This document shows, one piece after another, positions 51,201 to 52,621 of a DNA stretch of 64,000 nucleotides. The notes beneath the pieces were generated by a model that ran no database searches, was not told where the DNA came from, and was given only the letters and a program-made list of their open reading frames with translations. Every line of letters starts with the position of its first letter. The stretch's first letter is position 1. Made by a program: the position numbers and the translations under genes. The stretch comes from Dipteris shenzhenensis (Eukaryota > Polypodiophyta > Polypodiopsida > Gleicheniales): assembly GCA_047967505.1 (NCBI GenBank), contig CM106540.1; one strand, written 5' to 3'.

Positions 51201-52621
51201 CTTTCTCACACATACATATCCACACACTCAATCACATCATCCATGGGTATTTTCATTGAAATCATGAAGCTTGTCCATGATACATCCAGTCGGACACACA
51301 AGGCGAGGCATTGGCAAACCGGACTCAATAACTTCGACCGTTGCAGTTCTCTTTCATCATCTCTTAAGTCAAGTGCAGTTAGTGCAATAAACTGCAGCCG
51401 TAAACATCAAGCTTCAATGTTTTTACCACTAGTTATTATCAAAACTCACACCGGATATCTACCCTTTCAAGCGTTCTTGAAGCTATAACGTAATATAAAT
51501 CTTTTCATTGACTAGATGCCTTACATTGCCTGTTGTGTACTCAGACAGTTGGCGAGTCCAAGTATTTGCCAAGTTTACAGAACCATCCACCAGAGACAAT
51601 GAAACACCGAGAGTACCACTCGCATGTGATGACAACTCCCTGCTAGAACAAAGCCATAACTATTAAGAACCTCTCTCTTCGTCACTAAGAGGGCCAAATG
51701 CACTGGTGGGTGATAATACCTTGATGTTTGCAAACTAAGAATTGACCGCAAGCCAACCATCGCAAGTACTTCTACATTTGATTGTGGAGAAATTTGATGT
51801 CGGAACAATGCAGTTAGGGCACCCCCTCCAATACCACGACGAAATAACACATTTCCACCAAGAATCAGGGTATCCTTTTTGGAAAGTTGTGCACGAACTT
51901 GAGTGGTGGATGTCATCCTGTTAGAGTTAAAAATAGTCATGTTTGATGGATGAATTTATATACAAAAGAATGTTAACAAATACCAGCTGAAATCACAATT
52001 CATGCAGAAATAAAGCCACTAGACATTTTAAAATGATTAGATTCAAAGTCTTTTCTTATTCTTACACTCCACACTCCGAATTCTTAAATCTTCTAAATCA
52101 TTCTGAAAACTTTTCAGAGCTTTAGTTTCTAATTTTTCTGGAAATCTTAGTTTCTAAATCATTCTGAAAAGTTCCAGAAGCTAGTTTCTAAGCTTTTGGT
52201 TGATTGACTGTTAACTTAGTGGTGAGCATAACCAAAAGGTAGAATTAGTTGCTCCATAACATACAAGCCATGCATAACAGACCAGCATATCTCATAATAG
52301 ACTAGCATATCTTAAACATTGATACCCCTGCAAAATGTGACCAGTATCCAATGACTTGAGCATTTCTGCCAGAGACACGGAAACAAGCAATGAGCCAGAG
52401 TGATGGATTCGATCTGTCAATCGTTGTTCATGCAACCGCTGCCGCAGTCTCTCGATTTCATTCAATATTTCTTCTCTTGTCTTGAGCTTTGGCCCAAGCT
52501 CCATCCCAGATTTGAGACCTTCCATACCATATATGTCGTATATCTGACGCTTTCGCTCATCACTTAAGATTTCGTACGCTTCACGGATACGTTGAAAATT
52601 CTCTGTAGCAACACCTTGCAT
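470..52621 (-). CDS. DNAJ13: DNAJ13/OWL1-type J-protein gene (DNAJC11-like), internal nine exons
   Basis: Host gene, transcribed right to left. Nine exons at 52326-52621, 51720-51917, 51525-51639, 31104-31190, 30862-30950, 25137-25221, 24830-24883, 3798-3878 and 470-547 total 1083 nt, a continuous 361-codon frame. All junctions are GT-AG and phases agree (2,2,0,0,2,0,0,0). From memory of plant DNAJ13 (Arabidopsis OWL1, human DNAJC11), the order matches: end of the J domain (ENFQRIREAYEILSDE), the IYDIYGMEGL linker, a beta-rich middle, then a DUF3395-type C-terminal part. The family acts as an Hsp70 co-chaperone; the animal relative works at mitochondrial inner-membrane junctions, and the plant protein was linked to very-low-fluence light responses. 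The HPD-bearing first exon and the C-terminal end lie outside the window. Intron lengths are 408, 80, 20334, 153, 5640, 253, 20951 and 3250 bp. No lesion is visible, so I judge it functional; transcript evidence is not available here. Confidence 0.93.
548..933. other. Intron sequence without recognisable content
   Basis: AT-rich intron between the 470 and 3798 exons. Short ORFs are present but show no family resemblance. Confidence 0.6.
934..1275 (-). mobile_element. L1 LINE 3'-end fragment
   Basis: Minus-strand 3' terminus. It has a poly(T) run at 934-942 (poly(A) of the element), a short 3' UTR, then the L1 ORF2 C-terminus (SIWTDIVHTLMAVWTGMQ, RAASARR, LRWHFQP). The same C-terminal block recurs at 14380-14580, 25690-25900 and 33350-33470. 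It is strongly 5'-truncated, as is usual for target-primed reverse transcription. Confidence 0.85.
1276..3797. other. Unassigned intron sequence, possible decayed LTR-type repeat
   Basis: No coding domain recognised. 2500-2710 has repetitive CAGCTGAAAACA-like words and the TACGG words also seen at 8263 and 34640, suggesting an old repeat, but no boundaries can be drawn. Confidence 0.4.
3798..3878 (-). CDS. DNAJ13: DNAJ13 exon: hydrophobic NPFAAAGALIIP segment
   Basis: 81 nt, 27 codons, phase 0 to 0: VLLSRTVNPFAAAGALIIPS, then SLYAFVK. It is equivalent to [27 protein letters not shown]. The segment is hydrophobic and could contact membrane, as suggested for the family. The acceptor is TGTCAG and the donor is AAG|GTATGT. 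Confidence 0.93.
3879..4514. other. Intron start, nothing recognised
   Basis: Left end of the 20.9-kb intron. It contains an open stretch at 4228-4560 that gives no family match until it merges with the LINE-B fragment. Confidence 0.5.
4515..5240 (+). pseudogene. LINE-B ORF2 fragment (RT, heavily deleted)
   Basis: Plus-strand remnant of the second LINE family. It starts in the RT N-terminus (TWTLSTIIPIHKARD, NYRTVMIGHV), skips the palm, resumes at GVKQGCSLTSPLFCLYVDGL, loses the YADD region, and resumes at YTYLGVLV and LHVLILARTIHSKSSVQ. Frames change several times. It aligns with the copies at 17665-22515 and 46556-50900. Confidence 0.8.
5240..5692 (+). pseudogene. L1 ORF2 C-terminal zf-RVT fragment
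   Basis: Reads WWQRRLRGIRKSKIPLRHQ then VFLWRILLGVLPS and CHICLAPQQSVPHLLWHC, the Cys/His zinc-binding tail of plant L1 reverse transcriptases. It is cut off at 5692 by the TG...CA boundary of a copia LTR, so the LTR element arrived after this L1. Confidence 0.85.
5693..5945 (-). mobile_element. Copia LTR, minus orientation (3' LTR)
   Basis: 253 bp bounded by TG and CA on the minus strand (TGTTAGAATTATTG ... TTTTCTATCA). The bases just upstream in the element sense form a purine tract (GCAGGGGG) ending at the LTR start, as expected for a polypurine tract. No tRNA-binding site follows the LTR, so this is a 3' LTR. It is an inverted copy of the LTR at 9042-9295. Confidence 0.85.
6020..6478 (+). 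pseudogene. Copia RT C-terminus and RNase H start, inverted segment
   Basis: Plus strand reads DFGMFHFYLGIQFTQERHGI, then QSKYVQKLLDRFNM, AVGCLIYL, PDIQFAVSEVSRYM and LKRIFRYLQGT, the block that follows the YVDD active site in copia polymerases. The rest of the same polyprotein lies on the minus strand immediately to the right, so this piece is inverted inside the element. RNase H is cut at about LIFPKGGD. Confidence 0.88.
6479..8262 (-). pseudogene. Copia pol: integrase and RT N-terminal half
   Basis: Minus strand, high to low: integrase (IDDFTNYTWVYG region, RFTPRQNGKAERKNHTLMEM, FWLKGLMCANYVLNRAPT), the integrase C-terminus (FRVFGCVAYAHMP, KCIFVGYSSQSKGYRLY), then RT (GSIDRYKARLVAKGYAQKKG, YEETFAP, FLNGDLQEEVYVKQPIGF, CKLNKALYGLKQ) and the catalytic ILYVDDLLLTGSN ending at about 6480. 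It contains stops and frame changes and is not functional. Confidence 0.9.
8263..8530. repeat. Degenerate TGTACGG-word cluster
   Basis: About ten TGTACRG/GTACGG words at irregular spacing of roughly 15-30 bp, interrupting the copia sequence. A comparable cluster occurs at 34640-34880 and a short one at 2515-2560. GC is higher than in the flanks. Confidence 0.6.
8531..9041. other. Copia-internal or unassigned sequence
   Basis: Sits between the copia pol remnant and the right LTR. The minus strand has a short open stretch (8641-8790) that could be gag, but I see no diagnostic motif. Confidence 0.4.
9042..9295 (+). mobile_element. Copia LTR, plus orientation (5' LTR)
   Basis: 254 bp, TG...CA bounded, the same family as 5693-9295's left LTR at 5693-5945 but inverted. 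It is followed by TGGTATTAGAGC, so it has the polarity of a 5' LTR with its internal region to the right. Only about 130 bp of leader (to about 9430) is recognisable. Confidence 0.85.
9298..9309 (+). other. Primer-binding site of the copia element
   Basis: TGGTATTAGAGC, two bases after the LTR end; one mismatch from TGGTATCAGAGC, the complement of the initiator Met-tRNA 3' end used by copia elements. Confidence 0.85.
9431..9801. other. Unassigned sequence with a short ACGT repeat
   Basis: Contains an (ACGT)n/(ACAT)n microsatellite at about 9572-9597. No coding resemblance. Confidence 0.4.
10086..10097 (+). other. Primer-binding site (initiator Met-tRNA)
   Basis: TGGTATCAGAGC directly abutting the LTR end at 10085. 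Confidence 0.9.
10665..11440 (+). pseudogene. Copia-type gag of the small LTR element
   Basis: With frame changes it reads KMQLLLMREGVWDVVQED, then TAKEIWDHFES (stop) FGKKITNSKVFLKLKFYVL and MEESEELSDHLARFQSLVQQ, a UBN2-type copia gag. The terminal zinc knuckle (ICRFCKK...GHVEAHCFKKKK) is broken by a frameshift near 11300. At least two stops and two frameshifts prevent a full protein. Confidence 0.85.
12091..14263. other. Intron sequence, nothing recognised
   Basis: AT-rich, no long ORF, no LTR pair or LINE motif. A G-run occurs at about 13109. It may be unrepeated original intron. Confidence 0.5.
14264..15420 (-). mobile_element. L1 LINE 3' fragment with zf-RVT
   Basis: Minus strand: poly(T) at 14264-14275 marks the 3' end. 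ORF2 C-terminus reads FFWLFIHGGIAVNLWRSRFG, CPHCHSAIKTVQHCLWGC (zf-RVT), then AIIAAWHIWRARCTEAL and FWTDTIHTLMAIWASMQ, across two frames. 5'-truncated at about 15420. Confidence 0.88.
15435..17645 (-). mobile_element. Older LINE-B copy, 5' half (ORF1 end and endonuclease)
   Basis: Base-level similarity, with many indels, to 20340-22000 of the adjacent LINE-B copy: region after the endonuclease at 15440-15680, endonuclease C-terminus (YNGLEW, FTCFLHGG) near 16080, endonuclease N-terminus near 16650-16800, ORF1/ORF2 boundary at 16852-16854, and ORF1 at 16900-17460. It is more diverged than its neighbour and retains the endonuclease middle that the neighbour has lost. An (ACAT)n-rich stretch occurs at 15665-15730. 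Confidence 0.75.
17665..17686 (-). repeat. (CTTT)n tail of LINE-B
   Basis: Five to six GAAA units on the plus strand at the 3' terminus of the minus-strand LINE, in place of a plain poly(A). Confidence 0.85.
17705..17719 (-). other. 3'-terminal hairpin of LINE-B
   Basis: AGACC / five-nt loop / GGTCT, perfect 5-bp stem, about 20 bp before the simple-repeat tail. It recurs with different loops at five other LINE-B-type 3' ends in this window. Confidence 0.8.
17990..21520 (-). pseudogene. LINE-B ORF2: endonuclease, reverse transcriptase, zinc finger
   Basis: N-terminus at 21514 (MVYEIQTQH...ACTIWNCNG). APE-type endonuclease: ETHQSAERPLP, GGVAVLLRS, RGEVLLVGDFNA. Directly after GDFNA the sequence jumps to the YNGLD...FTCFPHGGG block, so about 60 residues of the nuclease are missing compared with 48240-48480. 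RT: LNTITPIHKAGDPMD, NYRTIMIGHVMSKIYASVLD, GVKQGCPLSPTLFGLYIDEL, YADD at 19524-19535, VNLGKTKVMIFNTSR, SYTYLGVVFSGPIF. C-terminus: CPLCDLQEIESEEHFAFRC zinc finger. In-frame stops include one at about 19220. Not functional. Confidence 0.88.
21524..22499 (-). pseudogene. LINE-B ORF1 (RNA-binding type)
   Basis: Starts MAHKPKQSPKPIVGD at 22499. A Ser/Pro/Thr-rich N-terminal half is followed by a coiled coil (LHRLRDQTVAQDQLSQSMCQ, EITHLRQEVVSL), then after a frame change DATTFVTSTLGL, GIEYAWRTGRDP and the C-terminal domain (IFMDEDLTPMQVEERR, EGKWAVVRDGRLLL). This layout (disordered, coiled coil, RRM-like, C-terminal domain) is that of LINE ORF1 RNA chaperones. It ends at the UAG at 21523-21521, in frame with ORF2. 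Confidence 0.8.
22630..23330 (-). repeat. C-rich minisatellite leader of LINE-B
   Basis: Degenerate tandem units of about 20-45 bp built from CTCTCGCAGCCTCTC and CCCGTAGCCTCTCC on the minus strand. On the element sense strand it is almost all pyrimidine plus G in CG/AG steps. The plus-strand Arg/Gly-rich reading frame across it is a compositional artefact. Confidence 0.8.
23331..23836 (-). repeat. Distal LINE-B leader with (CT)n microsatellite
   Basis: Minus-strand pyrimidine-rich sequence that includes a (CT)n run (plus-strand AG at 23786-23820). A short Lys/Glu-rich open stretch (EDKGKGEGKKDKSRNKKDK) lies at about 23460-23570. Whether this part belongs to the LINE or to its target is uncertain. 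Confidence 0.5.
23837..24829. other. Intron sequence, nothing recognised
   Basis: Right end of the 20.9-kb intron before the 24830 exon. AT-rich, only chance ORFs. Confidence 0.5.
24830..24883 (-). CDS. DNAJ13: DNAJ13 micro-exon: WKFRFSRGGQKFIIP
   Basis: 54 nt, 18 codons, phase 0 to 0: GIAWKFRFSRGGQKFIIP, equivalent to GIFWKFELHRGGQKLIVP. The acceptor is CTGCAG and the donor is the full consensus T|GTAAGT. The next intron is 20,951 bp and contains most of the left-hand transposon block. Confidence 0.95.
25137..25221 (-). CDS. DNAJ13: DNAJ13 exon: LEVEVGGERRISEHS
   Basis: 85 nt, phase 2 to 0. It encodes TGLEVEVGGERRISEHSAFA and then MFCTIGTQ, equivalent to ALEIEVGGGRQLSEFS...YTIGIQ. The acceptor is TTGCAG and the donor is CAG|GTATAC. 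Confidence 0.95.
25560..25935 (-). mobile_element. L1 LINE 3'-end fragment
   Basis: Minus strand: poly(T) at 25561-25569, then the same 3' UTR and ORF2 C-terminal block as at 934 and 14264 (matching words near 25600-25640, 25700-25730 and 25850-25900). 5'-truncated at about 25935. Confidence 0.8.
25936..26450. other. Intron sequence, nothing recognised
   Basis: AT-rich. It contains a local run of CTTTGGAACA-type words (26070-26150), suggesting a short decayed repeat. Confidence 0.4.
26451..26560 (+). repeat. Partial copy of the 464-bp LTR-like repeat
   Basis: About 110 bp matching the first quarter of the repeat at 42600/45907 (CCAGGAACATTCCCAAACTC and CATAAACTC words), about 85-90% alike, with no second end. 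Confidence 0.75.
26947..27147 (+). repeat. 52-bp tandem repeat, just under four units
   Basis: Units begin CCTACCAGGG or CCTGCCAGGG at 26947, 26999, 27051 and 27103, an exact 52-bp period, with increasing divergence to the right. Confidence 0.85.
27148..28989. other. Unassigned repeat-like intron sequence
   Basis: GC-moderate, with recurring GCTGGTCGACT words (about 28088, 28200, 28367). It may be the leader or LTR of an LTR element. No coding domain seen. Confidence 0.4.
28990..30200 (+). pseudogene. LINE-B ORF2 fragment (RT thumb and zinc finger)
   Basis: Plus strand: KLGKTKVMIFNTSRATMHKE, SHTYLGILFSGLIFTMQLAL, RGYAALAKLKRQCF, then, after deletions, ESEAHFTFRCPIYYEIKGR near 29660-29730. 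Counterparts are at 50010-50560 and 18400-19440. No YADD and no recognisable 3' hairpin. Confidence 0.85.
30862..30950 (-). CDS. DNAJ13: DNAJ13 exon: GFGASAQY to GRITGKIG
   Basis: 89 nt, phase 0 to 2. It encodes GFGASAQYVRHFSALSHGRI and the following TGKIGG, equivalent to FGASAHYTHRFSSKSHGRIA of plant DNAJ13. The acceptor is TGACAG and the donor is GG|GTTAGG. It lies 153 bp from the previous exon. Confidence 0.94.
31104..31190 (-). CDS. DNAJ13: DNAJ13 exon: IQLVIGPD to TGELK
   Basis: 87 nt, exactly 29 codons, phase 0 to 0. It matches the family segment NIQLALG...VGWEKKD...GELK (here IQLVIGPD, VGWQRESKQ, GELK). The acceptor is TGGCAG and the donor is G|GTTTTG. It sits as a small island between repeat-filled introns and was placed by reading frame and conserved order. 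Confidence 0.93.
31191..32599. other. Intron sequence, nothing recognised
   Basis: Start of the 20.3-kb intron. No coding domain. 32280-32600 has a repeated TTGGGGCT-type word and could be a decayed LTR. Confidence 0.4.
32600..32690 (+). mobile_element. LINE-B 3'-end scrap
   Basis: Ends with CTCATAGACC, loop, GCTCT (one stem base changed), TTTCGAAGACTTTAAA, matching the 3' ends at 42110-42150 and 51150-51180. Confidence 0.7.
32740..33270 (-). pseudogene. Ty3/gypsy integrase fragment
   Basis: Minus strand at about 33007-32930 reads LEELHSSPMAGHIGLNKTYE, the H-H part of the gypsy integrase zinc domain (usual form HDSPLAGHPGIKKT). Downstream LLQALYLRGNGLTLAWTW resembles the segment ahead of the catalytic core. 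The rest is decayed. Confidence 0.65.
33300..33480 (+). mobile_element. L1 ORF2 C-terminal fragment
   Basis: Plus strand reads LANIWTNTVHTLMVIWLSMH then SSTAASAKGITFLLKDRRG, the C-terminal block of the L1 3' ends. It abuts the (GA)n/(GAAA)n tail of the half-LINE unit at 33481. Confidence 0.75.
33533..33546 (-). other. 3' hairpin of half-LINE unit A
   Basis: AGACC / TGTT / GGTCT on the minus strand, followed by CACATTAATAGAC and the simple-repeat tail. Confidence 0.8.
33700..34560 (-). pseudogene. ORF1 of half-LINE unit A
   Basis: Ser/Thr/Pro-rich start, coiled-coil segment (LQQALRGLRLELVEVKA), then NKTDIQEEIKEHEARRDNAL, KIRVGGLTEGWFKDD, an acidic Asp run, HAILTLKSRDLRIKLLRQSY, KGTKIWIGEELT and AKVRAARKDGKWAVY. 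The GEELT...DGKWAV block parallels DEDLT...EGKWAV in LINE-B ORF1. A few stops and frame breaks (for example at about 33816 and 34180). Confidence 0.75.
34640..34884. repeat. TGTACGG-word cluster with (GA)n
   Basis: About ten TGTACGG/TATACGGG words at irregular spacing, interrupted by a (GA)n run at 34779-34810. It is similar in kind to 8263-8530 and separates half-LINE units A and B. Confidence 0.6.
34885..35800 (-). mobile_element. ORF1-only LINE-like unit B (half-LINE)
   Basis: Minus strand: tail (plus-strand GA repeats at 34890-34909), hairpin 34932-34945 (AGACC / TTTT / GGTCT), 3' segment, then ORF1 (KVWIAEELTQAQLKIKVTEL, AARKDGKWAVYREG, HEARCDNALKIRIGGL, PTPQLVSTVKDLVHTEV). Broken by stops near 35293 and 35370; N-terminus lost near a (TGTA)n run at 35695-35711. 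Same 3' junction as unit A. Confidence 0.75.
34932..34945 (-). other. 3' hairpin of half-LINE unit B
   Basis: AGACC / TTTT / GGTCT, loop different from unit A, stem unchanged. Confidence 0.8.
35801..37494. other. Unassigned intron sequence
   Basis: No domain recognised. The minus strand near 37200-37480 has short open stretches with no family I can name. Confidence 0.4.
37495..38880 (+). pseudogene. L1 ORF2 fragment (RT)
   Basis: Plus strand, many stops: LGTAYKILAKTLSLQLRPLL, FIQDRSILDTVFTFRKA, AWGIERGFAWMPRVTSTKYL, ARASVSWDYY-like, then GGLGSLI, LLVRGLTP and ISWIFLAD. The order equals the RT and downstream region of the L1 at 58227-64000 (VQDRSILDNIFTFSEA, GVIDLELQSQALLGK). YADD is not identifiable. 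Confidence 0.8.
39059..39507 (-). other. Possible captured exon pair, BRCT-like reading
   Basis: Minus strand 39216-39059 reads KKLRFGRSVYVEHVGSSSRD then IRQIVEVCGGKIKGQRFGG, reminiscent of a BRCT-domain start, and 39507-39244 is an adjacent 87-codon open stretch. Family assignment is weak; the opposite strand is also open in part. Confidence 0.25.
39991..40286. repeat. Long AT-rich inverted repeat (foldback)
   Basis: Arms of about 130-145 bp: TCTTCTACTCTAT...TTGTATATATATTTGA on the left is mirrored by TCAAATATATATACAA...ATAGAGTAGAAGA on the right, centred on GTATATAC at about 40166-40173. The tip consists of (GTAT)n/(ATAC)n. It could be a MITE-like foldback element. Confidence 0.85.
40383..40690 (+). 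repeat. Local duplications
   Basis: Two local duplicate pairs: GGGATGTCGTGGCACTATAG at about 40391 and its near copy at 40481, each followed by a C-run and GGCTTTTCTRTCATAT; and CTTGTTTGTCACAAAATTTC at about 40560 with a near copy at 40658. Confidence 0.75.
40705..41690 (+). pseudogene. Third LINE lineage, RT C-terminal fragment
   Basis: Plus strand: TSYKYLGLDFTDNYKWNAFV, ERRILGGLKVFYSFQNKLQI, WKRIRTMHKRFIVGELGVKT, TPYPILLAETSIIPLAGEAL and CYYMGYVNKIKKM, ending near FGSYLKEIVEHRRAKYSD. The pattern (YLG, GG.KALY.., KRFI...LGVK..TPY..LL.E....PL...AL) is a RT-thumb and C-terminal block that I recall from LINEs of seed-free plants, distinct from L1 and LINE-B. 5'- and 3'-truncated. Confidence 0.75.
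41925..42085 (+). repeat. Partial copy of the 464-bp LTR-like repeat
   Basis: About 160 bp, diverged about 10-15%, covering the first third (CTAGATGAATC to CAACAGTGGGTGTAGACCAT). It ends where LINE-B 3' sequence begins. Confidence 0.8.
42086..42190 (+). mobile_element. LINE-B 3' end with (CT)n tail
   Basis: Hairpin AGACC/CATC/GGTCT at 42120-42133, TTCCGAAGACTTTAAGAA, then a (CT)n run at 42147-42190 and (GC)n. It is directly followed by a C-rich tract typical of LINE-B leaders. Confidence 0.8.
42191..42597 (+). repeat. Pyrimidine minisatellite (LINE-B leader, left part)
   Basis: C/T-rich degenerate units such as CTCGCTAACCCC and CGCTACCTCGCTACCCC. The same units resume at 46371, so 42598-46370 appears inserted in the tract. 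Confidence 0.75.
42600..43063 (+). repeat. 464-bp LTR-like repeat, copy 1
   Basis: Starts TATACCTAGATGAATCC, ends GGGCAACGCACCAT. Contains a promoter-like block at 42748-42793. Confidence 0.85.
42748..42793 (+). promoter_or_regulatory. Promoter-like block in repeat copy 1
   Basis: TGACGTCA palindrome (bZIP/TGA-type site) at 42748-42755 and TATAAAAA at 42786-42793. The same arrangement is in copy 2 (43308-43315 and 43346-43353); copy 3 has TGATGTCA and TATAAAAA (46093-46100). Predicted only. Confidence 0.55.
43160..43465 (+). repeat. 464-bp LTR-like repeat, copy 2 (truncated)
   Basis: First 306 bp of the repeat, ending GGGCAGACTCAGC at an abrupt junction with L1 sequence (TGGGTAATAACC). Confidence 0.85.
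43466..44890 (-). mobile_element. L1 5'-end fragment (leader and ORF1 start)
   Basis: Minus strand: G/A-rich on plus (44450-44880), hence a pyrimidine leader in the element sense, then ORF1. The left 475 bp is nearly identical to 63525-64000, the ORF1 of the L1 that leaves the window. It retains the 5' end and lacks the 3' end, the reverse of ordinary LINE truncation. Confidence 0.85.
43621..44148 (-). pseudogene. L1 ORF1 N-terminal part (gag-like, CCHC)
   Basis: 175-codon open frame: FWLKLSTAKAASNLIAGSPT, IIMIVPWYRGFSAADFD, HPVTLVFPGLAAELRPIV and the zinc knuckle QCLRCHGFGHLTVACP. This is the DUF4283-plus-knuckle layout of plant L1 ORF1. The downstream part is lost at the 43465 junction. 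Confidence 0.85.
44893..45906 (+). pseudogene. L1 ORF2 fragment (endonuclease end to RT start)
   Basis: Plus strand: CDRDTWLDDAFL, ACIDRFYVDDWAL, then KWPSDAWIQERLAATRAHQ (stop), HAWKSFWIEMGGRVNKHFFS, TNTEFKTTLLALHKGKCLGS, DGLTPSFFSAFWDMI and EGLIHLIP. It is cut at 45906 exactly where repeat copy 3 begins. Its start corresponds to the point where the L1 at 56-58 kb is interrupted. Confidence 0.85.
45907..46370 (+). repeat. 464-bp LTR-like repeat, copy 3
   Basis: Same length and ends as copy 1, with scattered single-base differences (for example GACGTCC for GACATCC, TGATGTCA for TGACGTCA). Confidence 0.85.
46674..47765 (+). pseudogene. LINE-B ORF1
   Basis: MEMGKGNGDKAKTQKQLNLE start, then a long Ser/Pro/Thr-rich stretch, a repeated coiled coil (YTQEQARYTQEQARIIHEQG, LKHDITQLREELGTLIA), RASKALNIRIRG, EEAITFVTTTMGVPDHGIEG and AWRVGRDPNREQSLVIRFGD. 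It then skips from RLATLK straight to WAVVRDGRLL: about 40 residues, including the DEDLTPMQ motif present at 21660-21740, are missing in frame. Two frameshifts. Ends at TAG 47763-47765. Confidence 0.8.
47766..50900 (+). pseudogene. LINE-B ORF2: endonuclease, reverse transcriptase, zinc finger
   Basis: Same frame as ORF1 across the UAG: DCTIWNCNATLWSDPGNFSE, SYTGRDIVFYTETHQS, then frameshifted to DLFIAICYFPPDTSHFAK, EVLLVGDFNASTS, LGRMHDLIIYNGLDLWPSSS, GGTSVVDYIMGS and ADHTYLFF. RT: HNGRAKDHEGLCTEFITYG, FVDFRKAFDTVPRARL, TAG at 49682-49684, IGVKQGCPLSPTLFGLYIDE, YADD at 49925-49936, VNLGKTRVMIFNTSR. After LQLDA it jumps to ELEEHFIFRCPVYYEIRGRY, having lost about 180 residues kept at 18470-19010. 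C-terminus is Arg/Asp-rich. Confidence 0.88.
51153..51166 (+). other. 3' hairpin of LINE-B plus copy
   Basis: AGACC / CATC / GGTCT, followed by TTCCGAAGAC, TAATAAAA and (TTTC)n. Confidence 0.8.
51223..51524. other. Intron end, nothing recognised
   Basis: Sequence between the LINE-B tail and the 51525 exon. No coding match; presumably original intron. Confidence 0.5.
51525..51639 (-). CDS. DNAJ13: DNAJ13 exon: NTWTRQLSE region
   Basis: 115 nt, phase 2 to 0; one nucleotide completes an Arg codon, followed by 38 codons ending TTGN. It contains the near-invariant NTWTRQLSE of the family. The acceptor is CTAGCAG and the donor is T|GTAAGG. The next exon is 20,334 bp away. Confidence 0.94.
51720..51917 (-). 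CDS. DNAJ13: DNAJ13 exon: QLSKKDTLILGG region
   Basis: 198 nt, phase 2 to 2; 65 complete codons plus split codons at both ends. It aligns to the plant DNAJ13 stretch that contains SQVQSQLSKDD and RRQISP (here TQVRAQLSKKD and RHQISPQS). The acceptor is TAACAG and the donor is AG|GTATTA. The intron on its left is only 80 bp, in contrast with the 20-kb introns elsewhere in the gene. Confidence 0.94.
52326..52621 (-). CDS. DNAJ13: DNAJ13 exon: second half of J domain and linker
   Basis: 296 nt, phase 0 to 2. Reads from MQGVATENFQRIREAYEILS through the IYDIYGMEGLKSGMELGPKL linker and a charged coiled segment (EEILNEIERLRQRLHEQRL). The acceptor is TTGCAG at 52627-52622 and the donor is G|GTATCA at 52325. 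This is J-domain helices III-IV plus the conserved segment specific to the DNAJC11/DNAJ13 family. Helix II and HPD must come from an upstream exon; I found none between 52622 and 64000, so the preceding intron probably exceeds 11.3 kb. Confidence 0.95.

Larger units (their letters stand above)
46371..51222 (+). mobile_element. LINE-B non-LTR retrotransposon, plus strand
   Basis: C-rich leader (46371-46540, continuing the tract at 42191-42597), ORF1 (46674-47765), UAG, ORF2 (to about 50900), 3' hairpin at 51153-51166, TCTAATAAAATTTA and a (TTTC)n tail at 51199-51208. It is the best-preserved LINE-B copy, in opposite orientation to the one at 17665-23836. Damaged by frameshifts in the endonuclease, one TAG in the RT, and two internal deletions. 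Confidence 0.88.
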